Made by a program: the position numbers and the translations under genes. A model generated the notes under the pieces. That model ran no database searches. It saw nothing but the letters and a program-made list of their open reading frames with translations, and was not told where the DNA came from. A stretch of DNA of 64,000 bases, taken from the NCBI RefSeq assembly GCF_026151205.1, contig NC_087074.1, positions 6,882,001 through 6,946,000 on the forward strand. Reading direction: 5' to 3'. The DNA is from Bolinopsis microptera. Its lineage: Eukaryota > Ctenophora > Tentaculata > Lobata > Bolinopsidae. Positions 1 to 60,329 of this stretch are shown piece by piece; the first letter of the stretch is position 1, and each line of letters begins with the position of its first letter.

Positions 1-15
1 ATTAATATCGAGTCT

Positions 16-79
16 AAGTAACCCCAGGTTGCTAAGTTACCCCAGGTTGCTAAGTTACCCCAGGTTGCTAAGTTACCCT
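16..79. repeat. 18-bp tandem repeat downstream of the CAMSAP stop
   Basis: About three and a half copies of gttaccccaggttgctaa. They lie immediately 3' of the CAMSAP stop codon (which reads leftward), so they would be in its 3' UTR. Confidence 0.8.
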
Positions 80-85
80 AGGAAT

Positions 86-49442
<49,357 letters not shown>

Positions 49443-49444
49443 CT

Positions 49445-50080
49445 GTGAGTAACACAGTTACATATGTGTTAACTGTTATTGTTCCTTAAGTTGTATAACA
49501 CACAGTTTGAAGTTTACTGTAGAGCGTTGATTTGTTAAACAGTTTTATAAAACACGGTGCATGCCAAGTTTGCTACAGAGACTATCTGAAGCCCTGATCT
49601 GATAACCATACGTAAGAACAGTTGCAACGTTCAGAAAGCAAACTCACGTTTAACGTTTAATACCAAAAATAGTTTGGTTATTTAAAACTGTAGGATGCAA
49701 ATATATGTTTCATGGCGATGACTGTTTAGGTTACGTCGATGAGCTACCCGGGGCCTATCAGTTTACAAACGAGAAAACTCTGCCGGAATTTTTTACAGAA
49801 AGACCTACGCAAAAACTGCATCAATCGCGGCGGACCGTACAATACAGTAAGCCGAGTTTAACGATTTGCACAACAACTTATTAAAATAAGATTAAAACTA
49901 AGGTCGTTATGAACGATGGGTATCAAGAAAATACAGAAGGATGTACTGTTTTGTAGATTTTATTATTGCGACATTGTTAAGATACTTCATTGTCAATTTT
50001 GACTCAACTTCAAGTGAGTTATAATCTGATACTGACACAGCTCCATCTACTCTAATCTTTAATCGTGGAATCAACTTTTA
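49445..50080. other. No gene seen; right of the first CAMSAP exon found
   Basis: AT-rich. I searched for the missing N-terminal CAMSAP exons here and found no convincing candidate on the minus strand. Confidence 0.4.
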
Positions 50081-50084
50081 ACCA

Positions 50085-51680
50085 CCTAGGAAATTGTCGT
50101 ACATGTGGGGATTTTAGAAACGAAACCTTTCTATTCCGATATTGTAAAAGGCAAATCTGCCTTTTGAAACCCAATATTTTGTTTAATTACTTAATTTCAT
50201 TCCTCCTAATTCCAGTTAACCGTTCAATTTGTAACACAATTCTAATAGAGTCAAGAATAACCAGTGTGTGCAAGTACGTGCTAACAGTAAGCACATGACC
50301 TTGAGCTTCGACGACTGGAACATACAGAGACATGACAGATAGAAAACAAATGCAGTATCAGTTAGTTTACCACATGTCTATAGTTATTTGGAAACTGAAG
50401 AAAGTCTAGAAATTCCACATATGTTCTGCACTTTTCTTTGTGGTTACGGTATAAAGCTGACGCCTCTATACGATTACTTAAACTGAGAAAAGTTATGCTG
50501 CGACGATGTAATAAGACAGAAGCTGATGAAAAATAAGTGATAAATATTACAAGAAAATGGGATCTTGTATCTTATTAAACGACACAAAAACTGTGTCATA
50601 CTTATTTGGTCGATCTAAGCGTGATTAACTCTACATTTGAGACTACATTCTACCATGATAAATTAATCTTTTGAAAAAAAACAAGAATGTATGTTTTTTT
50701 AGAGATTTGTTATGTTATCGGTAATTTGTAGTAGTTGTAATAAAATTAAGTTTATCAAGCTATTACAAGAAAGCTAAAATCAAATGGACACAAGTACATC
50801 TGAACCTACTACACTTTAAGGTTAAAACTGATATGTCAATTGTTAGAACAAGCACAGTTAAATTGTCGAAAATAGGCCATATAAAAGGGGATTTCCAAAA
50901 AACCCGAAAATCGATTTTTGGGAGTTCTGCCGAATATTTAAAAGGACGCCTTTGTCGTAAATCTGAGTCCCTCAAATGTAATTTTGAATTTAATTACTTA
51001 AATTTCATTCCCTCCATAATCCCAGTTAACCGCTATCAATCTGTAAAGTCATCATAATTCCATAATGATGAGTCAAGGAATTAAATTCTTCATGTTGTGT
51101 GAACTGACGTGTGTAACAGCTTAATGCACATGAAACTTGACTGTTCATGACGACATGACATGAGTCATGACAGCATGCAAAACAAATGCAAAACAAGTTA
51201 GTTACTCACTGCTATAGTTTTAGGAGGTAACTGAAGAAAGTCTAGATTATTCCGGACATTGTTCTTCACTTTATCTTTGTGGTATGAAGGTATAAAGCTG
51301 AACAGCCATCGTATACTGGAATGTAGCTTAAACTGAAATAGTTAATGCATTTAGCACGACTGTAATAAGACAGAAGCTGATGAAAATATTTAGTTGAATA
51401 AAATTACAAGAAAAATGGGATCTTGTTCTTATTAAACGAAAAAAAACTGTGTCATACCTTATTTTGGTCGTATCTGTCCAGCTGTGTTATGTCTCTTACA
51501 TTTGAACTAACATTCACCATTCTATAAAAATAATTTTAAACATTAATAGAAAGAATTGTTGTTTGTTTGTTGTTGTTATTGTTGGGGTTTACTGTTAATC
51601 GGTTAATTGGGTAGTACTGTGTGTGCAATAAAATTAGAGTATTATCATAGCTATTTGGGACAAGGAAAGCTAAAACCTCA
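50085..51680 (+). repeat. Two ~0.7-0.8-kb tandem copies of an unidentified repeat
   Basis: Segments ~50085-50780 and ~50865-51680 run in parallel (shared landmarks aataagacagaagctgatga, actgtgtcatac, aactgaagaaagtctaga, gggatcttgt). The second copy leads directly into a LINE fragment at 51683, so the pair may be the 5' part of that LINE family, with its repeated promoter region. Confidence 0.7.
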
Positions 51681-51682
51681 AA

Positions 51683-52141
51683 ATGTCGGTACCAGTAATA
51701 CGTGGAGACCTTATTGAAGCTTTTAAGGTTATTAATGGTTTGACTGATTATGGTTCAGACTTGTTCAGACCAAGCAGATCAGGTCTTAATCTGGTTTCAT
51801 CCAATAGATATAGTAAGAGTTTGACAAAGGTCAAGAATCTCCAGTGTTCTTTTCTTCCAGAGCGGGTTGTTTCTTATTGGAACAAACTCCCTTCGGAGGT
51901 GAAGAACTGCTTGACAGTTTTGAGTTTTAAAATTGGATTGGAAAGTTTTAAAAATAATATGATTTCTAAATGTATTGTAAATGACTTTCATTTTTGGAAT
52001 GTTTCGAAAGAAGTTTTAACAAGAATTGAAGGTACCAGTTATATCAGTAATAAGGAAAAACACAATGATTTTCTGTGGTTTCATTCTTATGTAGCAAAGA
52101 AACGTTTTATAAATCTTTACTCCACTGGGAAGTATGAATAA
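51683..52141 (+). pseudogene. CR1/Jockey-like LINE, ORF2 C-terminus
   Basis: The plus-strand frame has RGDLIEAFKVINGLTDYGSD, FLPERVVSYWNKLPSEVKNC and VAKKRFINLYS. The R.DLIE.FKI..G and R...WN.LP..VK motifs are the standard C-terminal tail of CR1-like LINE reverse transcriptases. No polymerase core upstream, so 5'-truncated. It is followed by the inverted copy of the 250-bp element. Confidence 0.75.
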
Positions 52142-52235
52142 ATTAAATCTTTTAATGTTGTTTTTATTCATGATTAATATTTGATAAATTATTACTTTAA
52201 AATTTAATGGAGAAATAGTTATTTTTCCATGTTTT

Positions 52236-52476
52236 TTTAAATTTTATTTGAAAATTCAATTAATCATTATATATATAAATCAAGCGTTACATTTCAGCCA
52301 TGCAAAATTACAATGACATATTTTGATATACTAATTGATAAATGGTACTGCAATATAAGTTGCTTAATGTTTGGCCGGATGACAACTAACGAGACAAATA
52401 AACTTGATTACATAATAATTAATTCGGCTGAACCAACACATAGCAAGAGCCACATTAACGTTGGGGCCGTCTACCA
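52236..52476 (-). mobile_element. ~250-bp dispersed element, copy 2 (inverted)
   Basis: Matches 4437-4685 in reverse orientation along its length (shared landmarks ggctgaaatgtaa, cgcttgatttatata, ggttcagccgaattaattat). Small differences such as ggccggatgacaacta show it is an independent, older copy. Confidence 0.75.
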
Positions 52477-52988
52477 AATTTGAATGACAAACAATAACAA
52501 GAAATCAAACATATCATAAATAATTATAAGGATTTTGTTCATTACAATTCCGTCACAACTGATAAAGAAAAATGAAAAGAACAAGCAGATAGGAAATTGG
52601 ACGGACAGAATTGTAACCAACAAAAACACATTTCTGAGACTCATAGTGCGGTGATACTTTGTAGACATTAGTGATGATGTTATGTCATAATTTTTATTTT
52701 ACTTTACTTTACTTTAGTAACGTAAGACATTTTCATAATTTTCCTTTCATAAAAGTTTTCTCCGGAAAAACTACTTTCAGTACCTCGATGGAGACTTGAG
52801 TCACTCACCCTATCCTCACTGATTGGTCACTGGTCAATAATTCAGTCAAAAACTCCGAAATTTCGGTCAAGGGGACGGCAGAAAAGTTCCTCTTCAAAAA
52901 TCTTCCAAAATTTCTTTTTATATTATGATGATTTTCCGTTTATCATTTAAGCTTTCTCTGGGAATAGAACTTTTCGAGTACCTTAATC

Positions 52989-53504
52989 GTGTCTTGTGCC
53001 ATCCTCAGTGATCTTGTAAGATGGTCATTTAAGAAAAATTTAGTCAAAAAAGTGAAATTTGGGTCACGGAAAGATGAAATTCGAATTTGTCCTACCGGTA
53101 GGATTTTCAATGCATCAACGTGTATCATCAACTCCCTTGACACTCGATTCAAGTCCCTTCACCTGGCCAGACTTTTGACCTTCACGACAGCCAGCAACTT
53201 CCACCACAACAACATCCTGACTCTCTTCTCCCATAATTTGAATATCTTATCAAAATCAAAAGATAACACTAGAATTCTAACTCATCTCTATACTGGATGC
53301 AGTTATTTTAAATACTTCCAAAACAAGATAGGTAATGAACCGACTAACATCTGCAACAAATGTGAAGAGGAAGTAAAAACTACAGAACACTTCCTAACCA
53401 GATGGATCATCAAAAAAGGTATATTCCACACCCTTGCATTTCCTAAACTTATACTTAAATTTGCGCTTATTTCGAAGTACCTAGACTTCTATGATCCCCC
53501 GTAG
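52989..53504 (+). pseudogene. LINE C-terminal fragment with zinc-knuckle-like region
   Basis: An open frame without a reliable ATG has KIGNEPTNICNKCEEEVKTT followed by EHFLTRW. The C-x2-C ... H-x-L pattern, in which the usual final Cys is replaced by Trp, is typical of the region downstream of the polymerase in several LINE families and of RNase-H-bearing ORFs. No RT core adjacent. Family not determined. Confidence 0.5.
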
Positions 53505-53509
53505 CTTTT

Positions 53510-55010
53510 ATGCGCAACAGTCAGATCATCTCCCTCACAGACTTACCACCTTCTGTTGGGCCGTCAGCACGGTGCTTAGCAACCAGCACCAGTCACACAG
53601 ACTCTAATGGTCAGTTACTTTAGCTACCAACTGGCGGCACCCTTGCTCTCTTTTCAGCTTTACCTGTTTTTGATAGACGAAGATGATCCAATTTACTGCT
53701 CACCTTGATCATGCCGGACTCACCATTGTTGCTCTCAGAACATATTATACTAATGACTTACATTCAATTGTTTAATTGATTGATGCCAAACAACTCTAAA
53801 TCAGTAGGCTGTCACTCTATTAATGCACCACCCCGCTACCTCCACTGCACTAATAGTTATACAATAAATTCTACAATTTTAATTTTGTATCGTGATGGAG
53901 ACCAGTGTCCATAGAAAACATTTACTAGGTTGCCGTTTGGTGTGAGCAATAGCGAACAGCACGCACACTCCTTTGCCCCGTCAACCTATATCTAATCTAT
54001 TCAAAGAGTGACAACCATACTACACATTGAATTAGGATTCCTTTAAATATCAAATTGATTTATTGTAAACTTGTTTACTCTGTAATAAATGGCATAAAAT
54101 TGAAATTTTTGTTTAACTGATTAACCCCTTCAATACACAGGAGTCAGGACAATACGTTCACAAGATCAAAACCTTCCTTATAGAAATCAAGATTTTTTAT
54201 ACCCAGTTGGCTCAGTGTGCTTTGGTCACGGCCTTGCTTGCTGGCCATGGCTCTCTAGCTTGGGCAGCTGCAGGTTTGACTTATATATATGTATACCTTG
54301 ATGGCAATTTGTGTCATTTTTGTGTTAAAAAGCATACTTAGACAAGTTCCTAATTATATGCGCAAGAACAAGAAAATATGATAGCCAAGCACTTGACTAA
54401 TTTTTAAAATGTTTATCAATGCATGATGTTGATTAAATTATGTATTATATATGTGTAATAATTTTATTTGTCATGCCATACTTATAAAAAATATTAGTTT
54501 AATTTTTCCTAGCCACCAGTAGCATTTGCAAGTCTGTAACTAGATTTTTTTGAATAAAATGAGGTATTTATATCCCGCTCATATGATTAACCAACAACAC
54601 AAGGAAGGTGGTTAACCATGTCAGAGCGGCTGATATGACTGTGAGTGATGTGAGAAAATGTGAGAAAATGTGTAAAAGTGAACAAAAGTATAACTCATTA
54701 TAAAACTAAGACAAAATTAGGAAAACAAGTTTTAAAGTTTAGTATTTATTAATAACAATTAAAACATATCATATCATAGAAATAAAGCCTCGCATTAGTT
54801 GGCTCACTCAGTAAGGTGAATAATTTAAGCTTGAAGGTGCGCCGTGCATTTACAAAACCTTACGCGGTGATCACGTGATCACGAGGACCTGTGAGCGCCA
54901 AATTTAATTTAAGTTTTTAAGAATTATACTATTACGAGTTACTCATGCTTTTGAGTTATAGGAGTGCGGATTGACAGGTATTTCATTCATTCATACATAG
55001 TCGGTTTAAA
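53510..55010. other. No gene seen
   Basis: AT-rich, repeat-like sequence. A minus-strand frame at 55020-55283 to its right encodes a hydrophobic stretch but lacks a start codon and splice support. Confidence 0.4.
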
Positions 55011-55310
55011 GCTGTATATTTAGAACTCACTATTATTGAAACTATGAAAACAGAACGCAGATAATGGACAATATACCGACGACAATACCAAGAACCTGAG
55101 TGCCGCATTGAAAATTAAAACATCTTTCATTGTAAACCACAGCAGAAACCATACAATACATGTAGGTATAATAAAGGTTAGTACTGTGACATAATCAACC
55201 AAAATAGAAACAGATCCTAGAAAGGTAGAGATCAAGACATAAAATGGAATGCAGTAAAAAATAAAAGCCAAGGTGTCTTGCAAAGTGAAGACAAATAGAA
55301 AGAAAAAACA

Positions 55311-55432
55311 TCAAAACTGATTATATAAATGGTTCTTTAACATTCGCTTGAAACAGTTGGTATCATTAATACATCTCAACATCAGTGGAAGAGAGTTCCA
55401 TTGTCCGTGCAATACAACCAGTATTGCTCTAA
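55311..55432 (-). pseudogene. CR1-like LINE C-terminal remnant
   Basis: The minus-strand frame has QWNSLPLMLRCINDTNCFKR and ends MLKNHLYNQF. This is the WN.LP...R.......FK..LK.H.F tail of CR1-like LINEs. It abuts the GC-rich repeat at 55434. Confidence 0.55.
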
Positions 55433-55433
55433 T

Positions 55434-55489
55434 CAGAGCCCTCTCGCTTGCAGTAGCGCGCGACCGCCGAAGGCAGTACGCGTAGGATA
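55434..55489 (+). repeat. GC-rich dispersed repeat, copy 1 left part (split by a LINE)
   Basis: gagccctctcgcttgcagta then gcgcgcgaccgc and gcagtacgcgta. The rest of the unit (tatacacatggctatgtgaa) resumes at 58629, on the other side of the LINE. Other copies at 59690 and 60048 are unbroken. Confidence 0.8.
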
Positions 55490-58400
55490 CAAGGATACAA
55501 GGATACAAGGATACAAAAGTGATAATTATTTTATTGAATTCACAATAGTTATAATTCTGAAATAATTTAAGGTTACACAATTCTAGTTATTTACAAATGT
55601 GTAGGGATAAAATAGAAATGTTTTATAATACTATTTTTGAGGTCCTATAGCATTATGCATTGGCCAGTATTTGAGTGGAAATCTGGGCTCTTATAGTAGG
55701 CTGTAAAATTTTCGTTCACAGAGAGAATTGAATGGATTGCTCTTGCTGTGGCAGTAAATTTTGTAGGGTCTAGTGTTTTATCGGATAGCAAACCGGCTAG
55801 GTCAGTAATATTTTTGGGATGGAAGTTAAATTTTTCTCTAACTGAGGAGTAGAGTAAACAGTCAGTTAGAACATGAATTTCGTCCTCAATAGGCTTAAGC
55901 CCCTTGCTGAAAAAGCAAAAAGTGCACCATCGATGTTCTCTTGGTACTAGGGGGGTTTCGTAACGGCCCCTCTCAATGTAAAGATTGTGGCAGCTAATAC
56001 GAAACCTTGTTAAGCTTTTCCGAGCATCGGGGATCTTAACCACTCCTAAGTATGTTTCTGGTTCAAAATCATGTTTAATTTGATTGTAGAATTCTAATTT
56101 AGGTGAGGATGCCTTGGCAGATTTCCAGGTATCCACAAATTCTTCCCTCATGTTGTGACTGATTTGGGTAGAGAGCTTGGATTTTGAAGAGGATGAGTGG
56201 GGGAAGTTATATTTGGTGAGAAGATTAGAGATGTTGGTGTACCAAGGAAGGCCCAGCATAATCTGCTCGTGAAATGCAGCGGAGAGAAGTTCATTTTCAG
56301 TGCTTTCAAGACGACTATAGAAATCTATTGCAAGTTTGCAGGCTTCAAAGAAGAGGGGGTGGCGCCCACTTTCACCCCAGCAGCCTATATTTGATGCTTT
56401 TGAATGGACAGACAAGGACCACTTGATAAACTTAAGGTGGAATCTTTCATAGTGGTCTTGTGAGATGTACCTGAGAGTATGCTGGGGGTTGGCTTTGCTA
56501 TCTGTTTTGGAGAGGTATCTCATGGTTTTTGAGTGAGGACATAAGATTTGGCAGCCATAGAGCAGTATCGGTTTTATTAGAGAGTCAAATAGAATGTTTA
56601 GGGAACGGTGAGAGAGGGCATCTTTGACGATATTGCCTTTGAGGCCATAGAGAGCACGGAGAGCCTTGGCCCTCAGTTCGGTATTTGCTGCTGTAAAAGA
56701 TCCATTTCTGTGGAATATAATGCCAAGATAGCAGTATTTTTCGGTGTGTTGGATGGGCTGGCCTCCCAAAATGAATGTTTCATAGGATTGTTTTCTTTTA
56801 GGAGGGCAGAATATGAGAATCTTGGTTTTTTTAATGTTTACTTCAAGGCCCATAGAGTTACAGAAGTCGAATAGGATGTTTATATTGTCTTGCAAGGCCT
56901 TGGGACTTAGGGCAAGTAGGACAAGATCGTCAGCCCAGAGCAGATGTGATATTAGGACGTCAGCTAGAATAGGATAATCACCAACAGATTTCAGGAGAGA
57001 TGACAAGTCGTTGATATAGATTTTAAAAAGGTCCGGTGATAGGGGGTGTCCCTGCTCTGTTCCTTTTCCAATGTCAATATTAGGGGACAAGAGTTTGGAG
57101 ATTTTTATATGAGCTATTGAGTTTCTATACATATCACTTAGGCAATTGAAGAAGTTTCCAGTTATTCCAAGGCATGTGATTTTGTGCAGAAGGAGGTCCC
57201 TACATACAGTGTCAAAGGCCTTTCTTAGATCAACAAAGCATGCATAGAGGCGAGCTTTCTTGACCTTGGTATATTTGTCGATGACTGTCTTAAGGGTAAA
57301 AACGTGGTCATTTGTTTGAGCACCCTTCGAGAACCCTAGTTGTTCTTTTGGGTCAGGGCAGTAGAGCTTTTTGAAGTGCAGGAGACGCTCAAGTAAGATG
57401 CTAGAAAATAGTTTACCCATACAGCTACCAACAGCTATTGCTCTGTAGTTGTCCGGGCTGAAAGGGTTGCCAGACTTGTAAATAGGAGTAATGATGCTGG
57501 TGTGCCATGGATAGTAACCAGAGACCAGTGAGTGGTTGAAGTTTTTGAGGATGGCTTTGAGACAAAGCGGAGTTACGCTCTGAAGCATCTCGTTGGATAT
57601 CAAGTCGTTTGAGCAACTTTTACCTTTTTTGAGATTTTTGATGGCAGAGGTCACTTCAGATTCTGACATGAGCTTATTTAGGATATCCAGATCTGGTGGT
57701 TCAGGGTAATGTTTGTGATTGTGGTGAGTGAGATCTGGCTCCTGGTCTGGTTTTTTATAAAGGGATGCAAAGAAGTCATGGAAGCTAGCTAAATCAAATT
57801 TGTCAAGTAAGGGGCTAGTGTCATGTTCTTGTTTAAGCCGTTTAAATTTTTTCCAGTCGAGTATGTGACCTTCTTCTATAGCTTCATTTAACTTCTTAAG
57901 GAAAGCTACTTTCTTACTGTTTACAAAATTGCTATGCTTGTTGCGTTGCTTAAAGTATTCTCGTCTGAGGATACTGTTACAGTGCTTACTACCAAGCCGG
58001 TTTGCTAGCCTATTTAGGTTCCGCCGCGAGGAGTTGACTTGTGGGTCGAACCATTTCTTACGGGCAGAATTTTTGGGAGGCTTTTTCACTTTTAAGGCTA
58101 TATCAGCAGCACTGTGGAGACATTTTATGACTGCATCGTTCAGTTCGTGATTGCCCTCCAGAGTACTGCTAAATTCATTTGTCACAATGCTTTCCAGATT
58201 GTTGATAATTTCGGGCGAGGTAAGGGCTTTTTTAAATAGTGAATGGGAGGTGTTGCTATCCCACTTATAGCCACAAGGAAAGTTAGAAAAGTCTGGGAGC
58301 TGGAAGTTTGCGACAAATGGTTCAAATGTAGTGAGTTTCAAGACTAATGGACAATGATCAGAGTATGATGTAAACTCTTTTACTTGGAGAGAGTTTACAT

Positions 58401-58630
58401 GATCTCTTGCCCATGAGGTGATTACAAAATAGTCAACCACACTGCTTCCATTGTATTTGTGACAGGTCATTTTTCCAGTGGTGTCCCCAAGGGTACGACC
58501 ATTAAGAATTTTGAGTTGGTTATTGATAACCATGTCAAGAAAGTGTTGGCAGTGGGGTTCAGATATTGTAAGGTCAGAATTATTTCTTGGTTCTTCTATG
58601 TCGTGCTCGAGTCCAATGTCGTTATAGGTA
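55490..58630 (-). mobile_element. APE-type non-LTR retrotransposon, 5'-truncated, inserted in a GC-rich repeat
   Basis: Minus-strand element. Its 3' tail is four copies of an 8-bp unit (tatccttg on the minus strand) at ~55490-55518. Its 5' end is cut inside the endonuclease, next to tatacacatgg of the split host repeat. A variable short tandem tail rather than poly(A) is a feature of CR1/L2-related and some other LINE clades. The single long ORF has no internal stop, so the insertion is young. Confidence 0.85.
55645..58626 (-). CDS. LINE ORF2: partial AP endonuclease, reverse transcriptase, zinc knuckle
   Basis: About 990 residues without a stop. The N-terminal ~110 residues are the end of an APE-type endonuclease (catalytic SDHCPLVL present; the N-terminal catalytic residues are lost by truncation). 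RT motifs in order: YRAIAVGS, motif A CFVDLRKAFDTV, motif B GKGTEQGHPLSPDLF, motif C LLWADDLVL (WADD in place of Y/FADD), and the downstream NIKKTKILIF. The C-terminal region has a Cys/His cluster (CTFCFFSKG ... H...DC). In this family the protein nicks target DNA and copies its RNA at the nick. Truncation leaves no start codon, and the first residues derive from host repeat sequence, so it is not expected to be active. Confidence 0.88.
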   Translation of the reverse strand, partial: YNDIGLEHDIEEPRNNSDLTISEPHCQHFLDMVINNQLKILNGRTLGDTTGKMTCHKYNGSSVVDYFVITSWARDHVNSLQVKEFTSYSDHCPLVLKLTTFEPFVANFQLPDFSNFPCGYKWDSNTSHSLFKKALTSPEIINNLESIVTNEFSSTLEGNHELNDAVIKCLHSAADIALKVKKPPKNSARKKWFDPQVNSSRRNLNRLANRLGSKHCNSILRREYFKQRNKHSNFVNSKKVAFLKKLNEAIEEGHILDWKKFKRLKQEHDTSPLLDKFDLASFHDFFASLYKKPDQEPDLTHHNHKHYPEPPDLDILNKLMSESEVTSAIKNLKKGKSCSNDLISNEMLQSVTPLCLKAILKNFNHSLVSGYYPWHTSIITPIYKSGNPFSPDNYRAIAVGSCMGKLFSSILLERLLHFKKLYCPDPKEQLGFSKGAQTNDHVFTLKTVIDKYTKVKKARLYACFVDLRKAFDTVCRDLLLHKITCLGITGNFFNCLSDMYRNSIAHIKISKLLSPNIDIGKGTEQGHPLSPDLFKIYINDLSSLLKSVGDYPILADVLISHLLWADDLVLLALSPKALQDNINILFDFCNSMGLEVNIKKTKILIFCPPKRKQSYETFILGGQPIQHTEKYCYLGIIFHRNGSFTAANTELRAKALRALYGLKGNIVKDALSHRSLNILFDSLIKPILLYGCQILCPHSKTMRYLSKTDSKANPQHTLRYISQDHYERFHLKFIKWSLSVHSKASNIGCWGESGRHPLFFEACKLAIDFYSRLESTENELLSAAFHEQIMLGLPWYTNISNLLTKYNFPHSSSSKSKLSTQISHNMREEFVDTWKSAKASSPKLEFYNQIKHDFEPETYLGVVKIPDARKSLTRFRISCHNLYIERGRYETPLVPREHRWCTFCFFSKGLKPIEDEIHVLTDCLLYSSVREKFNFHPKNITDLAGLLSDKTLDPTKFTATARAIHSILSVNENFTAYYKSPDFHSNTGQCIML

Positions 58631-58652
58631 TACACATGGCTATGTGAACAAC
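58629..58652 (+). repeat. GC-rich dispersed repeat, copy 1 right part
   Basis: tatacacatggctatgtgaa, identical to the end of the 60048 copy. It completes the unit broken at 55489. Confidence 0.75.
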
Positions 58653-58654
58653 CG

Positions 58655-59120
58655 GTGCATGGCTTGAGAAAAGTCTGTCATCAACTTAGGACTTTTTATT
58701 CTTGGGTATCTTCAGCATGAGATGTTCACCCGGTCTCTTCGACCTGGTCATGGTGTTTGAAAGTTCTGTATCCACTACATCCACAATCCACATCCAGTAA
58801 TGCAAGGTAACCAGGTGCAGTACAGGCAACGTTACGCCAATGATTTAGATATAACCAGTTGTTTCACCATATATCAATTTAATGCCTTCATCCAGGTAAC
58901 GACCAAAAGTTTTTATGTTTTAGGTTCATCATTGTCCAGCTACATTTCCTTTTCACATTATTGATCTGTCTTTCTGTACTTAAAGTTTCATAAAATCTGA
59001 CACCTAAACTCTTCCAGCTGTCTCCAGCTTTGCAGTCTGACACTGAGTTCACACTTTTTAAAAACATGGATCTTTCCTAACACCAGTAGTTTTGTTTTTG
59101 TTTCGTTCAGTTTCATGAAA
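58655..59120. other. No gene seen
   Basis: Unique-looking AT-rich sequence between repeats. No open frame with support. Confidence 0.4.
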
Positions 59121-59124
59121 GTTG

Positions 59125-59433
59125 TTAACGGGTGATAGGTTTGTGTAGGTTATAAACCTACACAAACATTTTCCCCATCCAGACATTTGTCTGTCTCGGA
59201 CATTAGTAAACTATACCACACGGTTTGGTTTGTATATTTATAGTTTACCTTACCTGGGGACTTCAGGCTATCATGTTCATGTTCATAGATAGCTAGAGAT
59301 TCGGTGGAATGACAAATTGAGCGCTGCCCAGTAAAATTTACCAAAACGCGCGCCGAGTTGGACTCGTCAACGGTCTTAAATATATATTATATATAATATT
59401 TGAAACAAATATTTTATGAGTATCACCCGTTAA
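59125..59433. mobile_element. 309-bp TIR element related to the core of the hAT-like element
   Basis: The ends are TTAACGGGTGATA and its inverse. Inside are a 29-bp palindrome (gtttgtgtaggt / acctacacaaac, 59143-59171) and segments that match 34163-34390 in inverse orientation (gtccaactcggcgcgc, tgtcattccaccgaat). Noncoding. Confidence 0.65.
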
Positions 59434-59689
59434 ATTAAGCAACAATTTGCAATGCAAAACAAAATGATGCGGAGCAAGAATGCAAAGCAAACATTATAGT
59501 TTGCACGGTGCGTTGAACATTGAAGCGGCGAAGTCCTAGTTTTCTAACATGAACAACAATTACCCTTTTAACATTGCATTGTAATTGTTTGGCATAATTA
59601 AATATATATAAATAACCAACCGTATATCATAAATAGTGTTTTTAGTAAAGTGTAAAGGCTTGGATTGTTGCTCGAGGCATTGCTCTATC

Positions 59690-59776
59690 GAGAGCCCTCT
59701 CGCTTGCAGAAGCGCGCGCGGTGCGACCGCGGAAATAAGCGCGTCACGCAGTACGTATAGACTCATGGCTAGGTGA
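59690..59776 (+). repeat. GC-rich dispersed repeat, copy 2
   Basis: gagccctctcgcttgcagaa, a gcgcgcgcgg stretch, then gcgtcacgcagtacg and tcatggctaggtgaac. Unbroken but diverged. Confidence 0.75.
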
Positions 59777-60047
59777 ACTCGAGGCACTATTGGGCGGCGC
59801 CGCGCACGCATCAAAAATATTTATAGCAAAATCAACGAGACGCACTACTGTGCCGCGCTAAGAGCTGTTATTGAAGGATTGACATTGTCAATCTTAAGGG
59901 CATAACTTAGTTTTTTGTTGCTGCAGTTGTGCACTGTGCAGTGCAGTGATATGTGTATTTTAAATGGGCTGCAATGTTTAGAAAGTACTGTATTCCGTTT
60001 TCCAAATTGTGGGATTTTTATTTTTATGGGCTGCTTTTTGCTGCCAG

Positions 60048-60130
60048 AGCCCTCTCGCTTTCAGTAGCGCGCGACCGCACTTGTGAGACAAGCGCGTCAC
60101 GCAGTACTCGTATACACATGGCTATGTGAA
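60048..60130 (+). repeat. GC-rich dispersed repeat, copy 3
   Basis: gagccctctcgctttcagta, gcgcgcgaccgc, gcgtcacgcagtact, tatacacatggctatgtgaa. Complete copy; used as the empty-site reference for the LINE at 55490. Confidence 0.8.
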
Positions 60131-60329
60131 GGCTGCTTTTATTATTATTATACTAAAAAGCGGTTTTCATAAAATGATGACGGTTTTTAATCAATTTGTA
60201 AAATCGGTTTATAGATTGTTAAGGGCGTTTAACTTTATAGCTGGACAATCACCTTTATACCATATTTTTAACAATTCTGAATTTTTTAGAAAAACAAATT
60301 TCTAATTGGAAGCAAATTAAAAAAATTCT

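Noticed and set aside
55020-55283. Hydrophobic minus-strand frame that could be a membrane protein
   Set aside because: No ATG, no splice sites and AT-rich composition; likely chance.
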